Shown here in pieces: positions 1 to 8,000 of a stretch of DNA of 17,364 bases. The stretch lies in NCBI GenBank assembly GCA_017995495.1, contig JAGOIS010000003.1:9968-27331 (forward strand), read 5' to 3'. Both the position numbers and the translations under genes were made by a program. The notes below the pieces were generated by a model. It saw only the letters and a list, made by a program, of their open reading frames with translations. It did no database searches and was not told where the DNA came from. The stretch is from Candidatus Cloacimonadota bacterium. GTDB taxonomy: Bacteria > Cloacimonadota > Cloacimonadia > Cloacimonadales > Cloacimonadaceae. Each line of letters begins with the position of its first letter. Position 1 is the first letter of the stretch.

Positions 1-12
1 TTGAAAGGGATT

Positions 13-975
13 TTATTTCTTGGTGAGTTTCTTGATGGATTGTTTTTCCTGATGGGTGGTTTTGATGGCATCGAGAACCAAATTGCTGGCAATGAAGATC
101 GACGACAAGGTGCCTATGACTATGCCCAGGAAGATGGCCAGGGCAAAATCGTGGATCACGGGACCACCGAAGAAATAGAGGGCAAGTGCGGTGAGCAGGG
201 TCGATCCGCCCGTGATGATTGTGCGGCTGAGGGTGGAATTCATGGCGCGGTTGAAGATCACATGTACGGAATCCTTGCGGTAAAGCTTCAGGTCTTCACG
301 GATCCGGTCAAACACGACTATCGTATCGTTGATGGCATAACCCACTATGGTAAGCAAGGCCGCGATGATCTGCATGGTGATCTCTTTCCTGGTGAAGGCA
401 AAGACTCCCACCACCACAACGACATTGAAGAAAAGCGCCACGATCGCCATCAGGCCGAAGGTGAACTCAAAGCGGATCCAGATATAGATGATCATCAGAA
501 TAAGGGCAATCACCACGGCAATGACCACATTGGTCCGCATTTGTGAACCAGCTTTGGCTCCGACCATGCTTACCTCACTGAGGACCTCTTTTTGCAAGTC
601 ACGACCCTGGGTGTATTGGGGCAGTTGGGACGAGATGACTTCGATGAGTTTGTTTTTGGTGGCGTTGGCATCGCTTCCCTTTACTTTGATCTGGAAGGTG
701 GCGTCCTGGCGGTCACCAATGTATTGGATCTCCGCCTCCTCAAATCCGCCCGTGTTGATAACTTTACGAAGCTCATCGATGTCCAGGGGGGCAACGTTTC
801 CTTCTTTTGGCTGCATGTTGATCACAGCGGAAACTCCGCCGGTGAAATCCGTGCTCCAGTTCAGGCCGAAGGCAATGATCCCAATAATAGAGGCCAACAG
901 GAGAATTCCAGCGATGACATAGACTATGTAACGGCTTTGCACGAAGGGGAAATTGGCATTTTGCAGTATTCTCAT
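13..975 (-). CDS. secF: Protein translocase subunit SecF
   Basis: This inner-membrane subunit of the SecDF accessory complex uses the proton motive force to help pull preproteins through SecYEG. The protein is 320 residues, normal for a stand-alone SecF. It has a first membrane helix at about 16-38, the family motif STDFTGG (41-47), a periplasmic domain to about 145, and five further hydrophobic segments to about 305. The hallmark SecF segment VGYAINDTIVVFDRIRE (211-227) carries the conserved Asp and Arg residues. The ATG at 975 follows a strong GAGGAGG site that overlaps the end of secD. Only 12 bases separate it from secD, so the two are surely co-transcribed and probably translationally coupled. 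A Lys-rich tail ends the protein. The stop codon is 12 bases from the window edge, so no terminator can be assessed. Confidence 0.96.
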   Translation of the reverse strand: MRILQNANFPFVQSRYIVYVIAGILLLASIIGIIAFGLNWSTDFTGGVSAVINMQPKEGNVAPLDIDELRKVINTGGFEEAEIQYIGDRQDATFQIKVKGSDANATKNKLIEVISSQLPQYTQGRDLQKEVLSEVSMVGAKAGSQMRTNVVIAVVIALILMIIYIWIRFEFTFGLMAIVALFFNVVVVVGVFAFTRKEITMQIIAALLTIVGYAINDTIVVFDRIREDLKLYRKDSVHVIFNRAMNSTLSRTIITGGSTLLTALALYFFGGPVIHDFALAIFLGIVIGTLSSIFIASNLVLDAIKTTHQEKQSIKKLTKK

Positions 976-987
976 TTCCCTTCCTCC

Positions 988-2598
988 TCAGATACTGATG
1001 GTTTTTCTGTTGCCTGACAGCATGAGTTTGTCCATCAGGAAGCGCATGAATACTATGGCACAGAACATCGAACCGATAATACCGATGGTCAGGGTCAGCG
1101 CGAAACCACGGACTGGACCAGTGCCAAACTGGTAAAGCACAAAGGCCGCGATTGCAGTAGTGATATTGGAGTCCCAGATGGTCACGGACGCGCGTTTGAA
1201 GCCTGAATCCACAGCAGACCGAGGTGTCTTTCCGGCCGCCAGTTCCTCGCGGATACGTTCAAAGATCAGCACATTCGCATCCACCGACATTCCTATTGAC
1301 AGGATCATACCAGCGATACCAGGCATGGTGAGGGTTCCTCCGAAGAGGGTCATGGCCGCCAGGATGAAGCCTACGTTAAAGATCAGCACGAAGTCTGTGA
1401 CCAGCCCCGAAAGGTTGTAGAACAAGACCATGAACAGCATCACCGCCAGCACGCCGATGATCCCGGCAATCAATCCGCTCTTGATGCTGTCCGAGCCGAG
1501 TGTGGCGGAAACCTGGGTGGAGTATTTGGGCTCGATTGGAGCGCTGAGGCTCTTGTTGTTGAGCAAAATGGCCAGGGAACGGGCCTCCTCGGAAGCGAAG
1601 AGGCCGGTGATGGTGGCCTTGCCGTCCGGGATCCTGTCCTGGATCACAGGAGCTGAATAGACCGCGTTGTCCACCACAATGGCCAGCCTTTCGCCGATAT
1701 TGTCGCCGGTAACGTTGGCAAATTTGCGCGCTCCGGTGCGGGTGAAACTAAGGGCGATATAGGGCTTGCCGGCCATCTGGGGATTGGGGCTGTCGCTGGG
1801 GCCGATCTCCATGCTGGCGCCGTCCACGTCCGTGCCCTTCACTTCAGCCGTGGATTTGAGCACATATATCACTGTGGGCTGCTTGGCCAGGCGCTTTTGT
1901 TCGTCCACGCTTTCCAAAACCAAGTCGTAACCCTTGGGTTTGAGCCTGGTAAAGGTGCTGTCGGCCAGCAGGGTCCGCACAATTTCCAGATCGTCATTAC
2001 GCACCACATAATCTCGCTCAGAAGTTGTGATTAGGGATTTGAAGATGCCGGACTGGGTCGGTTCGCCAGTGGCTGTCGTATCCGTTGAGGCAGGCGCTTC
2101 ACCGGTTATTTTCCTGTCTTCGGCGTCGAGTTTTGCCAAAACGGGAACGCTGGTCAGATTTGACTGCAAGATCCCGTCCAATTGGCTGAGGAATCTATCC
2201 GTTTCTTCGGCCTTGGCCACCAGCTTAAATTCCAAAACTGCCGATTTGGTGACCAGTTTTTCCGCTTCAACCGGATTGTCATTGCCGGGCAGCTGCACCA
2301 GGATATCGCTTTCGCCGATCTTTTGGATCGTGGGCTCAGCGACACCAAATTGGTCAATGCGGTTGCGGATGATCTCGATGTTGTTCTTCACGGCATCGAC
2401 GCGGTCCGCTTCCGGTAGTTCGTCGGTCTTTACCCCAAGTACGATCTGGGTGCCGCCCTTGAGGTCAAGGCCCAGGTTCAGTTTCTGCTTGATCGGCCAG
2501 GCTGAATCCTTCGGCACAAGCAGCGGTGATAGGAAGATCAGTGTACCCAATACGAAAATAAGTATGGATACAGGTGTCAACCAAGAGTATTTCTTCAT
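988..2598 (-). CDS. secD: Protein translocase subunit SecD
   Basis: SecD is the larger partner of SecF in the inner-membrane complex that drives late steps of Sec-dependent export. The protein is 536 residues, within the usual range. It has a first membrane helix at about 8-28, the signature LGLDLKGGTQ (42-51), a large periplasmic region with the P1 fold to about 370, and a C-terminal block of five membrane segments. That block contains the family motif GMSVDANVLIFERIREEL. A low-complexity Ala/Thr/Glu stretch (GEAPASTDTTATGEPTQ) lies inside the periplasmic domain and is probably a flexible insert. The ATG at 2598 is preceded by GGGAG. SecD and SecF are encoded separately here, not fused as in many Firmicutes and Bacteroidetes. 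No yajC lies directly upstream, where many genomes place it. Confidence 0.96.
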   Translation of the reverse strand: MKKYSWLTPVSILIFVLGTLIFLSPLLVPKDSAWPIKQKLNLGLDLKGGTQIVLGVKTDELPEADRVDAVKNNIEIIRNRIDQFGVAEPTIQKIGESDILVQLPGNDNPVEAEKLVTKSAVLEFKLVAKAEETDRFLSQLDGILQSNLTSVPVLAKLDAEDRKITGEAPASTDTTATGEPTQSGIFKSLITTSERDYVVRNDDLEIVRTLLADSTFTRLKPKGYDLVLESVDEQKRLAKQPTVIYVLKSTAEVKGTDVDGASMEIGPSDSPNPQMAGKPYIALSFTRTGARKFANVTGDNIGERLAIVVDNAVYSAPVIQDRIPDGKATITGLFASEEARSLAILLNNKSLSAPIEPKYSTQVSATLGSDSIKSGLIAGIIGVLAVMLFMVLFYNLSGLVTDFVLIFNVGFILAAMTLFGGTLTMPGIAGMILSIGMSVDANVLIFERIREELAAGKTPRSAVDSGFKRASVTIWDSNITTAIAAFVLYQFGTGPVRGFALTLTIGIIGSMFCAIVFMRFLMDKLMLSGNRKTISI

Positions 2599-2635
2599 GA
2601 TCTATGCTCCCTAACGCAATAAATTTGGTTTCTGG

Positions 2636-2688
2636 TCCGGCGGTTTTGGGTCTTGCCTCGGGACTGATCTCCAAGGTCAGACGCCGGA
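2636..2688 (-). promoter_or_regulatory. Inverted repeat in the probable secD leader
   Basis: TCCGGCG (2636-2642) and CGCCGGA (2682-2688) are exact 7-base inverted arms around a 39-base interior. The interior itself holds a shorter TTGG/CCAA pair. Read on the minus strand this lies between the candidate promoter and the secD start, so it would fold in the 5' untranslated leader about 40 bases before the ATG. It matches no riboswitch I recognise. A chance inverted repeat is possible. Confidence 0.3.
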
Positions 2689-2705
2689 TTTTTCTCGTTT
2701 TCACA

Positions 2706-2735
2706 ATTTTAGACCAAACATTTGAGGTAAGCCAA
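2706..2735 (-). promoter_or_regulatory. Candidate promoter of secD-secF
   Basis: On the minus strand TTGGCT (2730-2735) and TAAAAT (2706-2711) are separated by 18 bases. They match 4 of 6 and 5 of 6 positions of the sigma-70 consensus. Transcription would start near 2700, giving a leader of about 100 bases. A TTGACT lies a few bases upstream (2738-2743) but has no good -10 box at the right distance. Confidence 0.35.
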
Positions 2736-2944
2736 ATAGTCAAGATTTTTGTTGATCCCAGTCCACCAACCCTCACTATCTAGTTCTAGCAAATCTAACC
2801 ACGCGGACAATAAGCCGGAGGCGGCATATCCCATATAGAGTGGGGGCAAACCAGAGCCAGGCCTACATTTCCACACCTTTATCATGAGTACGAAAGTGGA
2901 GCAGCCGGTCATACCAGATCCGGCGGCGCCATCGGATTATCCGA

Positions 2945-3973
2945 CTATTTCATCTTGTTTTTCGGTTTCAGGTTCAAGGACTTGATGATGTCGTTCAGGG
3001 TTTCGGTCAGGGAACGGGTTTTATAGGCAAGTTCAGAAACCGCCTTGGTATTTGAATAGAGGCTGTTGTTGGTGATAGTGTGCAGAGAATATAGAGTGAG
3101 AAACGGGGCTTTGCGGGCAATTTTGGCATAAAGTTCCGCGGCGGGGGCGACAGCTTTGGCAATCCACAACGGCAGCTGAAATCTTACTTGGGGTCGTCCG
3201 CTACATTCGGCCAGGCCCGTCATCAGCTCGCTTATTTCGACCACCCGGTTGGACAGGATGTAGCACTCGCCAGCCCTACCCTTGTCCGCAGCTGCCACGA
3301 TCCCGGCAGCCACGTCGCGGACGTCCACGAAGTCGTATCCTCCCTTGATCACGGCGCTGAACTGCCCTTTCAAGAAGGCTGTGATCATCTGGGCCATATT
3401 ACCGCTGGGCTGGGCATTTGGCCCAATTATCCCGGAGGGATGCACCACCAGAGCGTCCAAACCTTGTTTCGCCGCATCCAGGACCTTCTGGGTTGCCATC
3501 GCCTTGGTCTTGGCGTAGTAGCCGATCACTCTGTCCGGGCTGAAAAAGAAAACCTCGCGCATCACCTGGCCGCTGGGAAGCAATGGGATGGCATGCACGG
3601 AGCTAACGTAAACCAGCCTTCTGGCCTGATGCTTCTGGCAGGCGGCGATCACATTGGCGGTTCCGTTCACGTTTACCTCAAATATCCGCCTGTCCTTTCC
3701 GAGGCTGATCGCGATGATCCCCGCGCAGTGGATGACCGTGAATTCCACCTCTTCCCCTTCCCCGCTCTCGAAGAGCTGATCCAGCGATTGCGGATGGCGA
3801 ACGTCGCCAGCGTATCTGGTTAACAGGTGGCGGTTGGTGTCAACGTGGGCGGGGATCTTTTCCCAAGGCAGAGTGAAAGCTCGCACCTCCTTTCCCCTGG
3901 CGAGAAGCTCACTGAGCACATAGCTGCCCAGATGCCCCGCGGCGCCGGTCACAACATATATGTTTTTCTTCAT
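2945..3973 (-). CDS. NAD-dependent epimerase/dehydratase (extended SDR)
   Basis: This is a cytosolic Rossmann-fold oxidoreductase or epimerase of 342 residues acting with NAD(P) on an unknown substrate. The N-terminus shows the extended-SDR nucleotide motif TGAAGHLG (9-16), the acidic GDV after beta-3 (56-58) and the HCAG motif (82-85). The catalytic part shows YVSSVHA (122-128) and the YxxxK pair Y153/K157 in GYYAKTKA. HPSGIIGP (178-185) is typical of the dihydroflavonol-reductase-like and 3-beta-HSD-like branch. The second half would set substrate specificity and shows nothing diagnostic. The ATG at 3973 has GAGG nine bases upstream, and a good promoter candidate lies about 100 bases further up. 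The gene stands alone, with the downstream secDF separated by 346 bases. Possible roles are nucleotide-sugar, flavonol-like or sterol/isoprenoid-like reduction; the sequence does not decide between them. Confidence 0.88.
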   Translation of the reverse strand: MKKNIYVVTGAAGHLGSYVLSELLARGKEVRAFTLPWEKIPAHVDTNRHLLTRYAGDVRHPQSLDQLFESGEGEEVEFTVIHCAGIIAISLGKDRRIFEVNVNGTANVIAACQKHQARRLVYVSSVHAIPLLPSGQVMREVFFFSPDRVIGYYAKTKAMATQKVLDAAKQGLDALVVHPSGIIGPNAQPSGNMAQMITAFLKGQFSAVIKGGYDFVDVRDVAAGIVAAADKGRAGECYILSNRVVEISELMTGLAECSGRPQVRFQLPLWIAKAVAPAAELYAKIARKAPFLTLYSLHTITNNSLYSNTKAVSELAYKTRSLTETLNDIIKSLNLKPKNKMK

Positions 3974-4074
3974 CTCAAAGAACCTCGGCTCAGTATTTCT
4001 TTGAAGATAAAAAGGTCAGTCGCTCAGATAATATACTGCTTCCACTTCTGGTCGTCATCATGTCTCTGTCGGGC

Positions 4075-4103
4075 AGTATTTGTCTGAGCGGGAATATTGT
4101 CAA
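4075..4103 (-). promoter_or_regulatory. Promoter of the epimerase gene
   Basis: On the minus strand a perfect TTGACA (4098-4103) is followed by a 17-base spacer and AATACT (4075-4080, 4 of 6 matches). This is the best sigma-70-type promoter in the window. It predicts a leader of roughly 95 bases before the ATG at 3973. Confidence 0.6.
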
Positions 4104-4161
4104 TCAAAATGCGGGGCTTTGGCGTGATTGTGTGGAAAACAAATCACTGACATCCGGATAA

Positions 4162-4200
4162 ATTCAACCGGGGCAGTCGATCCACCCCGGTGAGTTGAAT
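4162..4200 (-). terminator. Terminator-like hairpin after the small zinc-motif gene
   Basis: ATTCAACCGGGG (4162-4173) can pair with CCCCGG plus GTTGAAT (4185-4200). This gives a stem of about 12 pairs with a small bulge on one side and a loop of about 11 bases. It starts 22 bases beyond the stop codon of the 4223-4660 gene, and on the minus strand it is followed by a short TTTAT. The T-run is poor, so termination may be inefficient or factor-dependent. Confidence 0.5.
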
Positions 4201-4222
4201 GAAGTTCTAAAACTATGCTGCT

Positions 4223-4660
4223 TTAATCAGGATCTTCCATGATCGGTTCAGGTGTCTTCTTCCTTGATTCAGCGGGCTTTTTCGATTGCGGAGGGGTGGT
4301 GGTCGGTTGCGGATAGGTCTCCTGGGGTATGTAGGTCACTTGTTCGTTTGGTTTGCACGTCTTGCAGGGCTCATAGCCTTCCTCGACGGCATTGGCTATC
4401 GAGATCGGGATCTTGGAGCGGAACCTGAGATGGCGACAGCCTTCCAGATGATACTTATCGCCTGATTTGGTGACGTATACAGTCTGGTTTTGCCCGGTAA
4501 TGTTGTTGAGAAGGTTTTCGGTGGTCAAAAGCTGCCCAGTGGGTGATGTGAACTGGTTCGGAGTACCCAGTCCATTGATGCCGAGATACCCCAGCACCGC
4601 TATCAGGATGGCTCCGATCACGCCGCCGATGGCAGTTTTTTGTTTCTTGCTAACGGCCAT
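4223..4660 (-). CDS. Small membrane-anchored protein with Ada-like Cys/His metal motif
   Basis: This is a 145-residue protein of unknown function. A short basic head (SKKQK) precedes one hydrophobic segment at about 10-31, likely a membrane anchor or uncleaved signal. After a polar linker, residues 61-104 read as a compact zinc-ribbon-like module. It runs YVTKSGDKYHLEGCRHL, then IPISIANAVEEGYEPCKTC, with candidate ligands H71, C75, C99 and C102. This pattern is familiar from domains fused to nucleases or competence-type proteins and resembles the metal-binding head of Ada; that resemblance is from memory. The tail (110-145) is Pro/Thr/Lys-rich and probably disordered. The ATG at 4660 follows GGGAGG. 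The gene is flanked by its own promoter candidate and a terminator-like hairpin, so it is probably monocistronic. No nuclease or transferase domain is present. Confidence 0.8.
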   Translation of the reverse strand: MAVSKKQKTAIGGVIGAILIAVLGYLGINGLGTPNQFTSPTGQLLTTENLLNNITGQNQTVYVTKSGDKYHLEGCRHLRFRSKIPISIANAVEEGYEPCKTCKPNEQVTYIPQETYPQPTTTPPQSKKPAESRKKTPEPIMEDPD

Positions 4661-4689
4661 TTTTCCTCCCGGGAAAATGTATTTGTATC

Positions 4690-4718
4690 CTCATATGGAG
4701 GGTCGGCAATTAAGTCAA
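4690..4718 (-). promoter_or_regulatory. Promoter of the small zinc-motif gene
   Basis: On the minus strand TTGACT (4713-4718, 5 of 6) and TATGAG (4690-4695, 4 of 6) are separated by exactly 17 bases. Transcription would start near 4683, leaving a leader of about 22 bases that contains the GGGAGG ribosome site of the gene starting at 4660. Confidence 0.55.
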
Positions 4719-4833
4719 GCAGAATATTCATCCGCCTTTACCCAGTGATATGTTCAACCTTGTTTACAAGGACCTGACAGGATCCATAAAGCTCGTAAAC
4801 TAAGCTTGCGGGAGCTCTAAATGAATTGGATCA

Positions 4834-4861
4834 TTGGCACGAATGTGAACGCATAGGTAAT
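4834..4861 (+). promoter_or_regulatory. Weak promoter candidate for the protease-sirtuin pair
   Basis: TTGGCA (4834-4839, 5 of 6) and GGTAAT (4856-4861, 4 of 6) are 16 bases apart and would give a leader of about 135 bases. A competing choice is TATAAA (4988-4993) with a poor -35 (TTGCAT, 4963-4968) 19 bases away. That one would start transcription only a few bases before the ATG at 5004. I cannot choose between them. Confidence 0.25.
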
Positions 4862-5003
4862 ACGCAGCAATTATTAGGCATCCACATTTCTTCCTATCCA
4901 CCTGGCAACTTGAAGTTAACCCGGATAAACAGACAAAGATATTACCTGTTTTGGAATGGCGCTTGCATTTATCGTAGATATTAATCTTATAAAGTTGGCG
5001 ATT

Positions 5004-8000
5004 ATGAAACATCTACTATTAACCTTGATCTTGATGGCGGCCTTGATTGCTCTCGCCGCTGACGTTGTTTATTCTTATACTCTGGGCGAGCCTGTTGTCA
5101 AGACATCAGCCCAATACACCTCTTTGCATCTGCAGGGAGCCCAAAGCTGGGGTAACCCCGGCCAGCCGGACCTGCCTTGGTTTGGCACCAAGATCCTGCT
5201 GCCGCAGGGTGAAGAAGCGGTGGATATCGAGGTGGAACTGAGCGAACCCCGGTCCCTTGCACTCACGCTCCCTATCATGCCGCTGCAGGAGCAGCTTCCC
5301 CTGTCCCAAACCGTGATCCAGCCCCCCACAGAACCCGATCCGGCGGTTTATCTTAACGATTCCGTCTTTCCCGCGTTTCCTCACAATGGTCCCAATACTC
5401 AATTCCTGGCGGGGCATCCCATCAATTTCACGGCTGTATGCCCTTTCAGATATAATCCGGTGACCAATGAACTGATCTTTTATCGCCAGATCAGAATCAA
5501 CGTGCGCACCAACTCGACGGAAAGGGCGGCAGCTTCATTAAAATTTCTCAGGGAGAACACCGCCACCCGCGAATATCTGGGCAAAGCTGTGGACAACGCT
5601 GTCGAAACGCAGCGTTACGACACCCGGACCAGCGGCTGGGAATACCTGATCATCCACGACGAAGCCAAACTGGAACAGTGGATCCCCTTTCAGGCGATCT
5701 ATCAGCAACGTGGAATGAATGTGCTGATGAAATCCGTCCAGGAGATCACGGCCCAGATCTCCGGAACCGACACCCAGGACAAGATCCGCAACTATATCAT
5801 CGGCGTTTACGAAAGCAATCCCCTCCGTCACGTGTTGCTGGCAGGTGACACAGATCTGATCCCCCACCGCGGGTTCTATGTGAACATGGGCAGCGGCGGC
5901 GAATCGGATGCCGACATCCCGGCTGACATGTATTACAGCTGCCTGGACGGCAACTGGAACACCGACGGTGACGCCAACTGGGGCGAGTACATGGAGGCGG
6001 ATTTCGTGCCCGAACTATCTGTGGGCCGCTTCTGCTACAACTCGGATACTGAAATAGCAAGTTTCATCAACAAAACCAACTCCTATCTTAACCAACCGGT
6101 GATCGCCGAAGGCGCCACCGCGCTGTTTGTGGGGGAATGGCTCTGGGAAGGTCCCACCTGGGGTGGCGACTACATGGATGAGATGATCGGAGGCAGCTCT
6201 GCCCACGGTTACACCACCGTTGGGGTACCTACTACCTGGAACATCACCACACTCTACGACCGCACGTTCAACGCCGCAGAATCCTGGAACGGAAGCCAGC
6301 TCCTGCCGCTTTTAAGCAATGGGCCAAACTTGGTAAACCACCTGGGCCACTCTGCCACCACTTACTGCATGAGGCTTTCCAACAACTCTGTAACAGAAGC
6401 CAATATCACCAACAACGGCATTGACCACAACTTCTCGGTGATCTTTTCCCAGGGCTGCTACGCCGGCGCTTTTGACAACCGTGGCACCAATCCCGGTCAA
6501 TACGGAGAAGACTGCATCACGGAAAGATTCACCAGCATTTCCACTGCTGCGGTTGCCATGCTTGCCCATTCCCGTTATGGTTGGGGCACCCAGGGTTCCA
6601 CTGACGGTGCTTCACAGCACATCCACCGCGAATATGTTGACGCCATCTTTGGGGAAAACATCCGCGAGCTTGGCTACACCCTTGTGGACAGCAAGGTGGA
6701 CAACATCCCCTTCATTCAGAACTCGCCTGTGATGTACTGGGTAACCTACGAAACAAACCTGATCGGCGATCCGGGCCTGATGGTCTGGGGCGACACCCCG
6801 CATGAAATGAGTGTTCAGCTTCCAGGTTATTGGAACGTCGGGCTGAACGATTACCAGGTGCAGACAAATGCCCCCGGCTCGCTGCTGAGGCTGAAAAACG
6901 GCAATGAGATCCTTTGCGAAGCCGCAGCGGATGAGGCCGGACTCATCAGCATCCAACTGGTAGAAAACCTAACCCCTGGAGACATGGAAATCAGCATCAT
7001 CGCCAGCGATTTCATCGCCTATCACAACGTGGTAACGGTCCAGGCCAGCGATCAGCCATACATTGTGGCCTCCCAGGTCCAATTTCTGGACGCTGACGGT
7101 CTCTATCACACCGGGGAAACGATCGGGCTGAACGTAACGCTCAAGAACGTGGGATTCCAAAACCAGAGTGAACCGGGAACCATCAGCCTGGTGAGCAATT
7201 CCCCCAATCTCAGCGTCTTGAGCGGATCTCACAGTTTTGATCCTCTGGCGGCCGCAGATTCCACCCAGATCAACGATTTCTTCCAGTTCAAGATTCAGGG
7301 CAACTATCCCGACCGCCAGATCGCCTACCTGAATTTTGAGGCCAGCTTCGACACCTACATTTCGTCCACTCCAGTTGCCCTGATCCTAAACGCCCCGTAT
7401 CTGCATCTGGACACCTATCAGTTCGTAAACTCCAATCCCCAGGTGCTGCCTGGCGACTCCCCTCAGATGAACCTGATCGTGAGCAACAGCGGTTCCGGTT
7501 ACGCTCAAACGCCGCTGTTGATCCTCTTCGCGGATGATCCTTACATCACCATCTCGGCAACCGAGGCGCTCCTCCCCCCCATTGAACCGGACAATTTCAC
7601 TCTCTGTGAAAACGTCTTCAGCCTCTTGGTCTCGCCTGACGCCCCGATCGGCAGTTCAATCAATGTCGGCTACATGCTGGGAGCGGAAAACGGCAATACC
7701 CTGGAAGGGAACTTCGTGCTCTACATCGGAAACCAGCACTACACGTTTGAAACAGACGCCATGGGCTGGAACAGCCTTGCCCCGCTATCCAATTACCTGA
7801 ACCAGTGGCATCGCGAAAGCTCACGCAACAACACTCCCGGTGGAACCTGGTCGATGAAATTCGGGGGATCGGGCAGCACCCAGTATTCAGGTTCGGCTTA
7901 CGGAGCCCTGGACAGCCCGGAAATTCCCCTGGGCACCAACGGGCGCCTTTACTTTCATCACTGGATGGATGCCGAACGCCACGACAATCAAATTCAGGCT

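Larger units (their letters stand above)
2599..2944. other. Intergenic region upstream of secD
   Basis: This 346-base stretch separates secD from the epimerase gene; both are on the minus strand. It contains the secD ribosome site, the leader inverted repeat and the candidate promoter. The part next to the epimerase stop holds a 13-base perfect palindrome (TCGGATTATCCGA, 2932-2944) without a T-run. Short open frames here (for example 2709-2912 minus) have no ribosome site and no recognisable motif. I see no tRNA or known RNA. Confidence 0.5.
4661..5003. other. Divergent intergenic region
   Basis: This 343-base stretch separates the leftward and rightward gene blocks and must carry promoters for both. 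The leftward one is clear at 4690-4718. The rightward one is uncertain. GTTTAC (4762-4767) and GTAAAC (4795-4800) form a 6-base inverted repeat with a 27-base loop, which could be an operator but is weak. It is AT-richer than the flanking genes. No RNA gene or credible small protein was seen. Confidence 0.5.

Noticed and set aside
1..546. Plus-strand open frame of 181 codons opposite secF
   Set aside because: The translation is an Asp/His/Gly-rich composition typical of antisense frames, and the region is fully explained by secF.
2709..2912. 67-codon minus-strand frame between the epimerase gene and secD, considered as a yajC-like gene
   Set aside because: It has no N-terminal membrane helix of YajC type, no ribosome site, and overlaps the likely secD promoter.
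2932..2944. Palindrome TCGGATTATCCGA directly after the epimerase stop, considered as a terminator
   Set aside because: The stem is only five pairs and no T-run follows on the minus strand.
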